NCBI GenBank assembly: GCA_937920085.1
Contig: CALETE010000009.1
Coordinates: forward strand, 1 to 15,887
DNA length: 15,887 bases
Direction of reading: 5' to 3'
From: an uncultured Alphaproteobacteria bacterium
GTDB lineage: Bacteria; Pseudomonadota; Alphaproteobacteria; Caulobacterales; Caulobacteraceae
The notes under the pieces were generated by a model. That model was not told the origin of the DNA, searched no databases, and was given only the letters and a program-made list of their open reading frames with translations. The translations under genes were made by a program, and so were the position numbers. Below, piece by piece: positions 6,892 through 14,368 of the stretch (the stretch's first letter is position 1; each line of letters starts with the position of its first letter).

Positions 6892-9854
6892 TGAATACCC
6901 TGCAACAACTAACAAATATTGCCCGCAACCTCGTTATTGGTCTTTTGCAGACTAAGGTCGCAGAAGGTTTTCCTGGCTACGTACTCACCCTTGCCGATAT
7001 TCGCGGGGAGCTGGCCGTTGCCTGTGCGATTCCTTCACTTAAGGCAAAAGTCACTCCTGACATGATTGAGTCGGTTGAGGCCGAGTTGCTTGCCAGCTTC
7101 ACCACGGATGGCGGTGAGTTTGATATCCTTGTCGACGATGCCGACCACGTGCCTTGGCTGACCGCCGAGCGTAAGGGCGAGGTCAAGTGGGGATTCTGGA
7201 ACCGCTATGCCGAGTACATGATGTCCGTCGAGAGGAAGCCGGCCACGGTCGTCAAGAACATCGACGATGTCACGGAACGCATCTTGGGTAGAATTGAGGA
7301 CCCAGTCCGTGCAGGAAGCTGGTCGGTCCGCGGCCTCGTCGTTGGCAGCGTGCAATCAGGTAAGACCGCCAATTACATCGGTCTGATTAACAAAGCGATC
7401 GATTCAGGCTATAAGCTTATCGTCGTGATGGCTGGTGTTCACGAAGCTCTCCGTCGGCAGACTCAGATTCGAGTAGACGAGACTGTGACAGGTTTCGACA
7501 CAAGAAGTGGCCCGGGAAAGCCGCAGGTTGCCACTTTTGGTGTTGGGATTGGCAGTACCCTAGACCGAAAAGTCAATATACTCACCTCAGCTTCCCATGA
7601 CTTTAATCGTAAACGTGCGGAGGCGCTGGGTGTCCAGGTTGGTGGTGATCCGGTCATTTTGGTCGTTAAGAAAAACAAGAGCATAATGGAGAACCTTCAG
7701 AACTGGATTCTTGAAGTTGGCGGTAAGCTTAAACCAGGGCAGACAGAGGGAGGCGAACGCTGGATCCCCGGATGCCCCGCGCTCATTATCGATGACGAGG
7801 CGGATAATGCCAGTATCAATACCAGCAAGGAGGGCAGGTCGTCCATCAACAAGGCGATGGTCGGATTGCTGACCTCTCTCGAGAAGGCCGCTTATGTCGG
7901 TTATACCGCGACCCCTTACGCCAACCTCTTCGCTGACATCAACGACGAAGAGAACATCTATCCCCGCAACTTCATCGTCAACATCAAGCCTCCTGGTAAC
8001 TACCTCGGCGTCGAACGTGTCTTCGGCATCGATGCTGATGGCGACGCGGGTATTGAAGCCAAGGACCCGCTCCCTATCGTCGAAGAGATCGACACTTACG
8101 CCGAGTTCATTCCTCCGAAGCACAGAATGGATTTCGTTCCTAAGGCTTTGCCGCCTTGCCTGATCAAGGCCGTGAAGGTCTTTGTGCTTGGGACTGCCGC
8201 TAAGAATTTCCGGTTGTCGAAGGGCGTTCGGCTTCAGAAGCACAGCTCGATGCTCGTGCACGTCAGCCATTACAAGGCCGTGATCGATAAGTTCGCCGAC
8301 TTGGTGCGTACTCTCAAGGACCAGCTACGTGACGACGCGTCCGTGGGCGATGAGTCGGTCATCGATGAACTTGAGAAGCTCTGGGACTCGGAGTTTGGCG
8401 AGATTTTCCCTGATTTCGAGGCGGAAGACCAGGGGATGCCGGTCACTTGGGCGGATATCCGCCCGCTGATCAAGCCCACGCTGGACTCAGTGCAGGTGCG
8501 TGCCATCCATGGCGAAAGCCAGGTGTCGTTGGATTACGATGTATGCAAGGACGGCCTGATCGTCATTGCTGTTGGTGGTAACAAATTATCGCGAGGCCTG
8601 ACGCTGGAGTCACTCATCGTGAGCTACTATCTCCGCACGACCAAGCTCTACGACACCTTGATGCAGATGGGCCGCTGGTTCGGTTATCGCGATGGTTACG
8701 TCGACCTCTGCCGTGTATATACGACCCGTCAGCTGATCAACTGGTATTCGCATATCGCCTTGGCCGACCATGAGCTGCGACTCGAGTTCGACCGACTCTG
8801 CGAAAGCGGACGCAAGCCGAGCGAATATGGCCTGAAGGTCCGCGCGCATCCGGATGGCATGAAGATCACCGCGATGTCCCGCATGCGTTTCGCCACCATG
8901 TGCGACATCACGTATGCCGGAAAAATCCTGCAGACGACTGTGATGACCACGAAAAAGACTGAGGTCGCGGAGAATCTCGCCACGACCCGTGATTTCTTCG
9001 CCTCGCTCGGTGCAGGTAGTTCGCATGCGAACTATCCGAATTACACTTACTATCCGGCGGTTACCTCCAAGCAGGTCTGCGATTACATCTCCAAGGTGCA
9101 TATTCCTTCTGGTGCCAGTCGCTTCACCAAGCAGTTGATCGTCCCCTTCATCGAGAAGCAGACGTCTTACGCGACCAGCTGGAACGTCGTCTTCGCTCCC
9201 TTGGGTATGTCTACTTCCGAGGCTGCGCTTGGAGTCACCTTCGATTTCAACGGCAAGAAGGTAAAGGCCATCAGCCGTAAAGTCGAAGCCCCGAAGAAGT
9301 CGCGACCCATCCATCAACTCGGTGACGAGTTCTCGCCGGTGAAGCATAACCTGCTCAGTCCGGATGACCAAGGCGCCGACCTTCATTTCACGAATCTGAC
9401 CCCCGAGCTCGTTTTGGCTTACCGTCAGAAGAGGGGCCTAGCCTCCTACTTGGGACTGCTGGAGGGCTATCAGGTCAAGGGTATGTCCCTCTACGAGGCA
9501 GCGCTGGCGCTGACCCGCGAGAAGATGGGGCCGAACAAGAGGGGCGAGCTCCCGTCGGTGCCCAGCGGTGAATTCTGCCGTCTGCTGCGTCCCGAAGGGC
9601 AGGCCTTGCTTCTCGTGTATCCGGTGACTCCGCTTATCGACAAGGATAAGGTCGTCAGCGCCAAGGGTAAGCACAGCTGGAGCTCGGAGCCGGCTCCCCT
9701 TGATCACCCGCTGATCGGCGTTGCCATCAGTTTCTCGGCCTCTGACAAGGTCGTGCCCGTGCGTTACGCCGTCGACGACGTCGTTAAGCTGCAGATCTTC
9801 GGCCCGGATCCCGATCAAGATTGGGATGACGAGGAGGAAGACGACATCGGCTGA
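6891..9854 (+). CDS. Z1-domain superfamily II helicase-like ATPase
   Basis: A 987-residue P-loop ATPase of the Z1 family (Pfam PF10593, from memory). Seen in order: a helical N-terminal region (1-145), Walker A GSVQSGKTANYIGLI (152-166), Walker B ALIIDDEADNASIN (297-310), motif III YVGYTATPYANLF (335-347), motif V NKLSRGLTLESLIVSYY (564-580) and motif VI MQMGRWFGYRDGY (591-603) with arginine-finger candidates Arg595 and Arg600. The strings SGKT, DDEAD, TATPYAN and MGRWFGYR together are diagnostic. The C-terminal 370 residues hold no motif I can name and end in an acidic tail (about 975-987). The role is inferred: an ATP-driven DNA translocase or remodeller working with the GHKL clamp and the nuclease that follow. 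The start ATG overlaps the upstream TGA; the nuclease gene starts 14 bases downstream. Length is normal for the family and no frame damage is seen. Confidence 0.93.
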   Translation: MNTLQQLTNIARNLVIGLLQTKVAEGFPGYVLTLADIRGELAVACAIPSLKAKVTPDMIESVEAELLASFTTDGGEFDILVDDADHVPWLTAERKGEVKWGFWNRYAEYMMSVERKPATVVKNIDDVTERILGRIEDPVRAGSWSVRGLVVGSVQSGKTANYIGLINKAIDSGYKLIVVMAGVHEALRRQTQIRVDETVTGFDTRSGPGKPQVATFGVGIGSTLDRKVNILTSASHDFNRKRAEALGVQVGGDPVILVVKKNKSIMENLQNWILEVGGKLKPGQTEGGERWIPGCPALIIDDEADNASINTSKEGRSSINKAMVGLLTSLEKAAYVGYTATPYANLFADINDEENIYPRNFIVNIKPPGNYLGVERVFGIDADGDAGIEAKDPLPIVEEIDTYAEFIPPKHRMDFVPKALPPCLIKAVKVFVLGTAAKNFRLSKGVRLQKHSSMLVHVSHYKAVIDKFADLVRTLKDQLRDDASVGDESVIDELEKLWDSEFGEIFPDFEAEDQGMPVTWADIRPLIKPTLDSVQVRAIHGESQVSLDYDVCKDGLIVIAVGGNKLSRGLTLESLIVSYYLRTTKLYDTLMQMGRWFGYRDGYVDLCRVYTTRQLINWYSHIALADHELRLEFDRLCESGRKPSEYGLKVRAHPDGMKITAMSRMRFATMCDITYAGKILQTTVMTTKKTEVAENLATTRDFFASLGAGSSHANYPNYTYYPAVTSKQVCDYISKVHIPSGASRFTKQLIVPFIEKQTSYATSWNVVFAPLGMSTSEAALGVTFDFNGKKVKAISRKVEAPKKSRPIHQLGDEFSPVKHNLLSPDDQGADLHFTNLTPELVLAYRQKRGLASYLGLLEGYQVKGMSLYEAALALTREKMGPNKRGELPSVPSGEFCRLLRPEGQALLLVYPVTPLIDKDKVVSAKGKHSWSSEPAPLDHPLIGVAISFSASDKVVPVRYAVDDVVKLQIFGPDPDQDWDDEEEDDIG

Positions 9855-9868
9855 ACGAACGATTTACC

Positions 9869-10873
9869 ATGACTACCGAAAATACTAATATCTTCACGAA
9901 GCTACGCGCTGACGCGGCGATCGCCAGTCCGCGGCCTCCCTCGATGGTTAACCGTGTGCACGCGAATCCGCGTTGCTGTCTCGAGTACCGCTTGGACGTG
10001 ACGGAGAACAAGGCTTACCTCGTCGCATATTGCCCCGGCAATCTGCTGCCTAGCCAGGCCCGTTGGCCTAAGCTCAAGGCTTTCGAGATCAGGCAGCGTA
10101 GCGTCTCAGGCCGCGACTGCATCGCGGTCTCGGTCCTGCCTTCCGTCCCGCAGGCGGATATCGCCTTGGCTGAGGAGATGCTTTCCCTCGTCGGCTCCAA
10201 CTGCCAGCCTGGCCTTGACCCCGGCGAAGCCGTCGAGGACATGCTGGCGTGCCTCGCCAGGATGCAAAGCCTTGCGAAGGGAAGGGGGCAGCCGCTCTCT
10301 CCGGAAAAACAGGTAGGTCTGTTCGGTGAGCTGCATATCATCGCCAACCTTCTGATTCCGACCCAGGGGGCCGAGAAGACGATCGCCGAATGGGTCGGAC
10401 CCTCCGGCGCCCCTCAGGATTTTCAGTCCAAGGGATGCGCGATGGAGATCAAGACCACCCGTGGTAACCTGCCCCAGACCATCAAGATCTCCAGCGCCCG
10501 TCAGTTGCAGGGAGATACGGTGCCCCGTCTCTTCCTCGTCCGCATCGCTTTGGACTCTCAGCCCAGCATCGGCGCCTCCCTGACCGAGATGGTCAATCAG
10601 ATTGGCTCTGCGTTGGCCGGCAATTCCCTGGTGGCCATGAACTTCCGCGATAAGCTTGCTGAGGTCGGTTATCACGAGGAGCATGCGAAGCTCTACGAGG
10701 AGCCGAAGTACCAGATTCGCTCCGTCGTATTCTATGATGTTCGGGACGGGTTTCCCCGCATCCAGGAGAAAGACTTGCCCGTCGGCATCGGTGAGCTCAG
10801 CTACGAGATCGAGACGAGCGCCTGCGCCGGCTATGTCGCCGATGAATCCGAGGTGAAGAAGTCGTTCGCCTGA
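9869..10873 (+). CDS. PD-(D/E)XK motif nuclease (DUF4420-type) of the Z1 system
   Basis: A 334-residue protein matching the DUF4420 family (PF14390, from memory) found beside Z1 and GHKL genes. Seen: the conserved helix EKQVGLFGELHII (146-158) with Glu154, then WVGPSGAPQDFQ (175-186) giving Asp184, then AMEIKTT (191-197) giving Glu193 and Lys195. This is an E...D-X8-EXK nuclease core, so the protein probably cuts DNA. The N-terminal 130 residues form a family-specific domain of unknown role, and the C-terminal 100 residues (YEEPKYQIRSVVFYDV at 228-310 or so) complete the usual length. It sits between the Z1 and AIPR genes, 14 bases after the former. No Shine-Dalgarno is seen, so translation probably depends on coupling. 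Catalytic residues appear intact. Confidence 0.86.
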   Translation: MTTENTNIFTKLRADAAIASPRPPSMVNRVHANPRCCLEYRLDVTENKAYLVAYCPGNLLPSQARWPKLKAFEIRQRSVSGRDCIAVSVLPSVPQADIALAEEMLSLVGSNCQPGLDPGEAVEDMLACLARMQSLAKGRGQPLSPEKQVGLFGELHIIANLLIPTQGAEKTIAEWVGPSGAPQDFQSKGCAMEIKTTRGNLPQTIKISSARQLQGDTVPRLFLVRIALDSQPSIGASLTEMVNQIGSALAGNSLVAMNFRDKLAEVGYHEEHAKLYEEPKYQIRSVVFYDVRDGFPRIQEKDLPVGIGELSYEIETSACAGYVADESEVKKSFA

Positions 10874-10883
10874 AGTCATGATC

Positions 10884-10892
10884 AGAAAGGAG
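10884..10892 (+). promoter_or_regulatory. Strong ribosome binding site of the AIPR gene
   Basis: AGAAAGGAG ends 6 bases before the ATG at 10899. It is the only strong Shine-Dalgarno in front of any gene in this window and it decides the AIPR start, because the earlier in-frame ATG at 10878 lies upstream of it. Confidence 0.8.
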
Positions 10893-10898
10893 AGTTTC

Positions 10899-12914
10899 AT
10901 GGATGGGTTCGACGACGACGTCCGTCGTCGTCGGCATGAGCTGAGCGAGGATGCCGGATTCCTCCAGGTCGCGATGGCCCAGCTGTTCTTCGAGTATCTG
11001 AAGGATGCCGACTCCGACCTCAGCGATTTCATCCCTTGTCCGTTCCTTATCCCGCAGGGCGCCGACTCCAAGGGGCAGACATCGTTGCACGGTTATTCCA
11101 TGGACGAGGATTCTTCGCGTCTGGATCTGTTCGTGTTTCATCAGGTCGCTGTCACGGGTTCACCGGTGACGCCGCAGGATGTCCGTTCCGCGCGTGACCA
11201 AGCCTATCGATTCTATAAGCGCGCGATCGACGGTTATCATGAGAAGTTGGAGGAAGCCAACGAGGCTCACTCGGCCATGGCGCAGATCCACGACGCACAG
11301 GAAGACATCACATCCATACGTATCTTTGTCTTCACGAACGGTGAGAGCCCCCGTGCTAAGCTGAGCGCTGAGAAGGAGGACGGGGTCGCCGTCGAATCCA
11401 ATTTCTGGGATATCGACCGCCTGTATAAGCAATTCACCTCCGGAGGTGAGCGTGAAGAAATCGTCGTGGATTTCGTCAACGATCACGGCGCCCCGGTCCC
11501 GGCTCTCCTCTGTGATAGCGGCAAGTCGGGTTATAAGTGCTACGTGGGGTTTCTTTCCGGCCATACCATCGCCGAAATGTACGCACGGCACTCGTCCAGG
11601 CTCATCGAACAGAACGTGCGTATGTTCCTTCAGGCTCGTGGTTCGGTCAATTCGGGTATCCAGGCGACCATCAAGGGGGAGCCGGATAACTTCCTAGCCT
11701 ACAATAACGGCATGTCCCTGACCGCGAAGTCGGTAGAGCTCAAGGGCAAGGTGGCCGACGGCCAGTGCCAGATCGCGAAGGTCACCGAGCTGCAGATCGT
11801 CAACGGAGCCCAGACTTCAGGCTCGATCTTCCATGCCCGTCAGAAGGAGCGTAACCTGCTCCGCGGGGTCTGGGTCCAGTTCAAGCTCACCGTGCCGGAC
11901 GACGGCAAGTCCGATCCTCAGTTCTATTCCAACATCTCGAAGTACGCCAACAGCCAGAATAAGGTCAAGGTCACCGACCTAAGCGCGAACCATCCGTTCC
12001 ACCAGAAGATCGAGAAACTTTCGCGTGCCATCGTCACGCCTAACCGCAACGACGGCACCTCTCTTAGCCATTGGTTCTATGAGCGTGCCCGTGGTGCTTA
12101 CCTCATCGACAAGGGCAACCAGCCTAGCAACTCCGCGCGGACCGCTTGGGAGAAGAGTAATCCCAAGTCTCAATCCTTCACCAAGGTCGACCTCGCCAAG
12201 TCGGAAGTCGTGGCATGGGGGCAGCCCCATATCGTCAGCCGCGGGGGAGAGAAGAACTTCAGCATGTTCATGCTGGAGGTCGAAGACCGTTACCCGGAAA
12301 TCGATGAGAAGCTCTTCAAGGACATGATCTCGAGGCTCATCCTCTTCCGCTCCATGGAGAAGATCGTGGCGGGCCTAGGCCAGGGCGGTTACCGCGCCAA
12401 CGTGGTCGCATATTCGCTTTCGTACCTCTATCTTAAGTACGATGGAAGAATCGATTATTCGCTGTTCTGGTCCAAGCAGTTCGACAGTATCTCGGATCGG
12501 CTGAAGGAGGCATTGGAGACCTTGGCCAAGGAGGCCTATGCCCATATCATGTCCCCGCCATCGGGTATCAGTAACCTGAGCGAATGGGCCAAGAAGAAGG
12601 AGTGCTGGGAGACCTTTAACGTGAAGTCCATCGAGTTGCAACTTACAGGTGAAGACGGCTTCGGTGAAAGACACCAAGGTGAGCGTATGGCCGAGGGCGC
12701 ACTTTTGTCAGGTGACATGGCTTTAGCCAAGAACTGGATGAATTTGGCGGTCTGGTCCAAGGATCGAGATGATTTCAACCGGAGGGAAAGGGCCTTCGTG
12801 AAATTCCTTGTCCTAGCGGCGACCAAGCGATCCGGCCTTGCGCCACGTCAGATGAAGTGGGCCAAGGAAATCTGGGCCAAGGCTGCTAGGGCCGGTTTCA
12901 CCCCGAAGCCTTAA
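10899..12914 (+). CDS. AIPR-family (abortive infection phage resistance) protein
   Basis: A 671-residue protein of the AIPR family (PF10592, from memory), last gene of the operon, 25 bases after the nuclease gene. Seen: an N-terminal region with GYSMDEDSSRLDLFVF (65-80), the long conserved core with FLAYNNGMSLTA (265-276) and ELQIVNGAQTSGSIFHAR (297-314), and QFYSNISKYANSQNKV (341-356). These are the family's signature blocks. The family was named for an abortive-infection protein and recurs in restriction-like islands; its biochemistry is not something I can state, although an RNA- or DNA-directed effector role is often assumed. The ATG at 10899 is chosen over 10878 because of the perfectly spaced AGAAAGGAG. 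Codons 4-12 form a perfect inverted repeat in the mRNA (10910-10933). The stop TAA overlaps the stop of the convergent minus-strand gene, leaving no room for a terminator between them. Confidence 0.9.
   Translation: MDGFDDDVRRRRHELSEDAGFLQVAMAQLFFEYLKDADSDLSDFIPCPFLIPQGADSKGQTSLHGYSMDEDSSRLDLFVFHQVAVTGSPVTPQDVRSARDQAYRFYKRAIDGYHEKLEEANEAHSAMAQIHDAQEDITSIRIFVFTNGESPRAKLSAEKEDGVAVESNFWDIDRLYKQFTSGGEREEIVVDFVNDHGAPVPALLCDSGKSGYKCYVGFLSGHTIAEMYARHSSRLIEQNVRMFLQARGSVNSGIQATIKGEPDNFLAYNNGMSLTAKSVELKGKVADGQCQIAKVTELQIVNGAQTSGSIFHARQKERNLLRGVWVQFKLTVPDDGKSDPQFYSNISKYANSQNKVKVTDLSANHPFHQKIEKLSRAIVTPNRNDGTSLSHWFYERARGAYLIDKGNQPSNSARTAWEKSNPKSQSFTKVDLAKSEVVAWGQPHIVSRGGEKNFSMFMLEVEDRYPEIDEKLFKDMISRLILFRSMEKIVAGLGQGGYRANVVAYSLSYLYLKYDGRIDYSLFWSKQFDSISDRLKEALETLAKEAYAHIMSPPSGISNLSEWAKKKECWETFNVKSIELQLTGEDGFGERHQGERMAEGALLSGDMALAKNWMNLAVWSKDRDDFNRRERAFVKFLVLAATKRSGLAPRQMKWAKEIWAKAARAGFTPKP
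10910..10933. repeat. Perfect 11-base-arm inverted repeat inside the start of the AIPR gene
   Basis: Arms CGACGACGACG (10910-10920) and CGTCGTCGTCG (10923-10933) are separated by TC. In RNA this would be a GC-rich 10-pair stem with a GUCC tetraloop beginning 9 bases after the AUG. It encodes Asp-Asp-Asp-Val-Arg-Arg-Arg-Arg. It may dampen or gate translation from the strong ribosome binding site, or simply reflect GAC and CGT codon runs. Confidence 0.75.
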
Positions 12915-14215
12915 CCGTCTCGTCTCGTCCACCAGTCATCGATCTTAACGCCAAGTTCATCGAGGAACTCGGAGGAATTCATATCGGCGATTAACAAGGC
13001 GAGCTGGTATTCGCCCGGTAGCCTGTGGTTGAGGGAGATTTCGGATTCACAGCCAGTGACCGTGAGACCTCCATCCTCGCTCATGAGATTCCAGATGTTC
13101 TGCGCGTTCGATTGGAGCCAAGCCCGCAGGTTGTCCTTGAAGCCGGCGATGCGCATGCGTTCGACGCATAGCTTCTCGATCTGGCGCATGCGTTCGCGTG
13201 TCTTTCCGAGGGCGGTTCCGCAAGCATCAAGGGTCTTCGCGTCACCTTGTAGGTAGCGGAGTTCCAAGACGCGTGAATGTTCTTTCTCGAGGTTGGCCGC
13301 TTTCATTGCCTCTGCGCATGAGAGCGGAGTCGTGATCTGGGATTGGGTTCCCTTGTTGGCAAGAGCCTCTACGCATTCTGCGATGGCGTTGACCTTCATT
13401 TTTCCGACCCGGGGCATCGCGTATAGATCATTCGGGTGCTTCGTCCGATAGTTCGAGATCGGGTCACGCAGGCGATTCCTTGGCCAATCGATGCCATGTA
13501 GGGTCGCGACTTTGCCGATCGGGTAGTTCAAGAGCCCGTTGCGTTCGATGATCTCCCACCAGTTCGTCCACTTCCGTGCCTCCTTGTCGGCATCCACCAA
13601 GGTTTCTGCGACTTGGTTATTTTGTCCTACGTGCCAGGGTAGGTCGACCTCGGCGAGCCCGCATACTGCTAGTGTCACGCTGTTGAGGAGCTTACGGTTC
13701 ATGCCCGGGATGATGCGAAGCATGCCGATTTTCTCTGTATGGTAGGCGGACACCGGCTGATCGGGTAGTCCTTCAGGCCATTCTAAGCGCAGATATTCGA
13801 CGACTCTCGTCATTGGCGTCGATTCGCGCCCCTTCTTGTGGATCATGGCCCATAGTTCGCCCCATTTCGTGTCTGTAATGGCTATCGCGGGGTCGCTCAG
13901 TTCCTTCAGTTTGATGAAGAGGCTTTTAGCGAACGGATCTTTTGTGGCCAAGTCGGCCGGCAGGTTTTCAAGCAGCTCCAACAGCATCTCGTGCGAGGTA
14001 AGCCCATAGTTCCTGGGGATCTCTACGGCGATCTTGCCGAGGAATTCCGACATGCATGTGGATCTTGAGTGAGTAAAGATATTGTTGAGGCGGACGTTGG
14101 TGGTGAGGTCCGACATCTGGATCTTGGCCAACACCGGCGAAGTCTTTTCGCCATAGAAAAGCGAGCCTCCCCTAGGGTATTGTTTCTCGACGACGCTGAA
14201 GATCTTGTACCGCAT
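12911..14215 (-). CDS. Tandem helix-hairpin-helix protein with sigma-70 region 4-like domain
   Basis: A 434-residue protein, start ATG 14215 preceded by AAAAAAGG 7 bases away. Seen: two ungapped tandem modules, residues 118-190 and 216-288. Each has a W..xW..I...G helix, a WP turn, P-S-Y-T residues, and then a helix-hairpin-helix-like stretch (IIPGMNRKLLNSV at 168-180 and AMPRVGKMKVNAI at 266-278) similar to RNA polymerase alpha C-terminal domains. A sigma-70 region 4-like helix-turn-helix follows: EKEHSRVLELRYL (311-323) and TLDACGTALGKTRERMRQIE (328-347), close to the canonical 'TLxExgxxlgxTrERvRQIE'. No sigma region 2 is present, so it is not a full sigma factor. It likely binds DNA and perhaps RNA polymerase. 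The N-terminal 110 residues are unrecognised. It converges with the AIPR gene, sharing the bases TTAA as both stops, and is divergent from the DUF262 gene. Whether it regulates the island or is a system component is open. Confidence 0.8.
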   Translation of the reverse strand: MRYKIFSVVEKQYPRGGSLFYGEKTSPVLAKIQMSDLTTNVRLNNIFTHSRSTCMSEFLGKIAVEIPRNYGLTSHEMLLELLENLPADLATKDPFAKSLFIKLKELSDPAIAITDTKWGELWAMIHKKGRESTPMTRVVEYLRLEWPEGLPDQPVSAYHTEKIGMLRIIPGMNRKLLNSVTLAVCGLAEVDLPWHVGQNNQVAETLVDADKEARKWTNWWEIIERNGLLNYPIGKVATLHGIDWPRNRLRDPISNYRTKHPNDLYAMPRVGKMKVNAIAECVEALANKGTQSQITTPLSCAEAMKAANLEKEHSRVLELRYLQGDAKTLDACGTALGKTRERMRQIEKLCVERMRIAGFKDNLRAWLQSNAQNIWNLMSEDGGLTVTGCESEISLNHRLPGEYQLALLIADMNSSEFLDELGVKIDDWWTRRDG

Positions 14216-14368
14216 GCTGTGGCCTTTTTTACATGGGTAGGGGGCTGGTTGATAGAACTATCTTTAAAAAACGCGGGAATTCTTAAGAAACACCCATTTC
14301 TATTGGGTGCTTGGCTACTAATGTTAAAGATCTTGATCTAGACCTATGGTAAATTGAATATTTAACGT
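14216..14368. promoter_or_regulatory. Divergent intergenic region with four short dyads
   Basis: This 153-base AT-rich region separates the sigma-4/HhH gene (left, minus) from the DUF262 gene (right, plus) and must hold both promoters. Dyads seen: GATAG-AA-CTATC (14251-14262), TTCTTAAGAA (14280-14289), CACCCA-N7-TGGGTG (14291-14309) and AGATC-TT-GATCT (14328-14339). For the plus gene, TTGATC (14333-14338) and AATATT (14357-14362) are 18 bases apart and would place the transcript start near the ATG at 14369, so a leaderless message is possible; no Shine-Dalgarno precedes that ATG. No clear minus-strand promoter hexamers were found. The dyads are candidate operators only. Confidence 0.45.

Noticed and set aside
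7587..9386. Minus-strand ORFs of 227 and 258 codons within the Z1 gene
   Set aside because: Antisense shadows of a 987-residue gene with intact helicase motifs; no recognisable motifs of their own.
10878..10898. ATG 10878 as the AIPR start
   Set aside because: The strong AGAAAGGAG at 10884-10892 lies downstream of it and is correctly spaced for ATG 10899.
10106..11071. 321-codon minus-strand ORF spanning the nuclease/AIPR junction
   Set aside because: It crosses a ribosome binding site and two well-supported plus-strand genes, and its product is not protein-like beyond composition.
12911..14215. Complete alternative sigma factor
   Set aside because: Only a region 4-like segment is visible. 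Region 2 (core binding and -10 recognition) is absent and is replaced by HhH modules.
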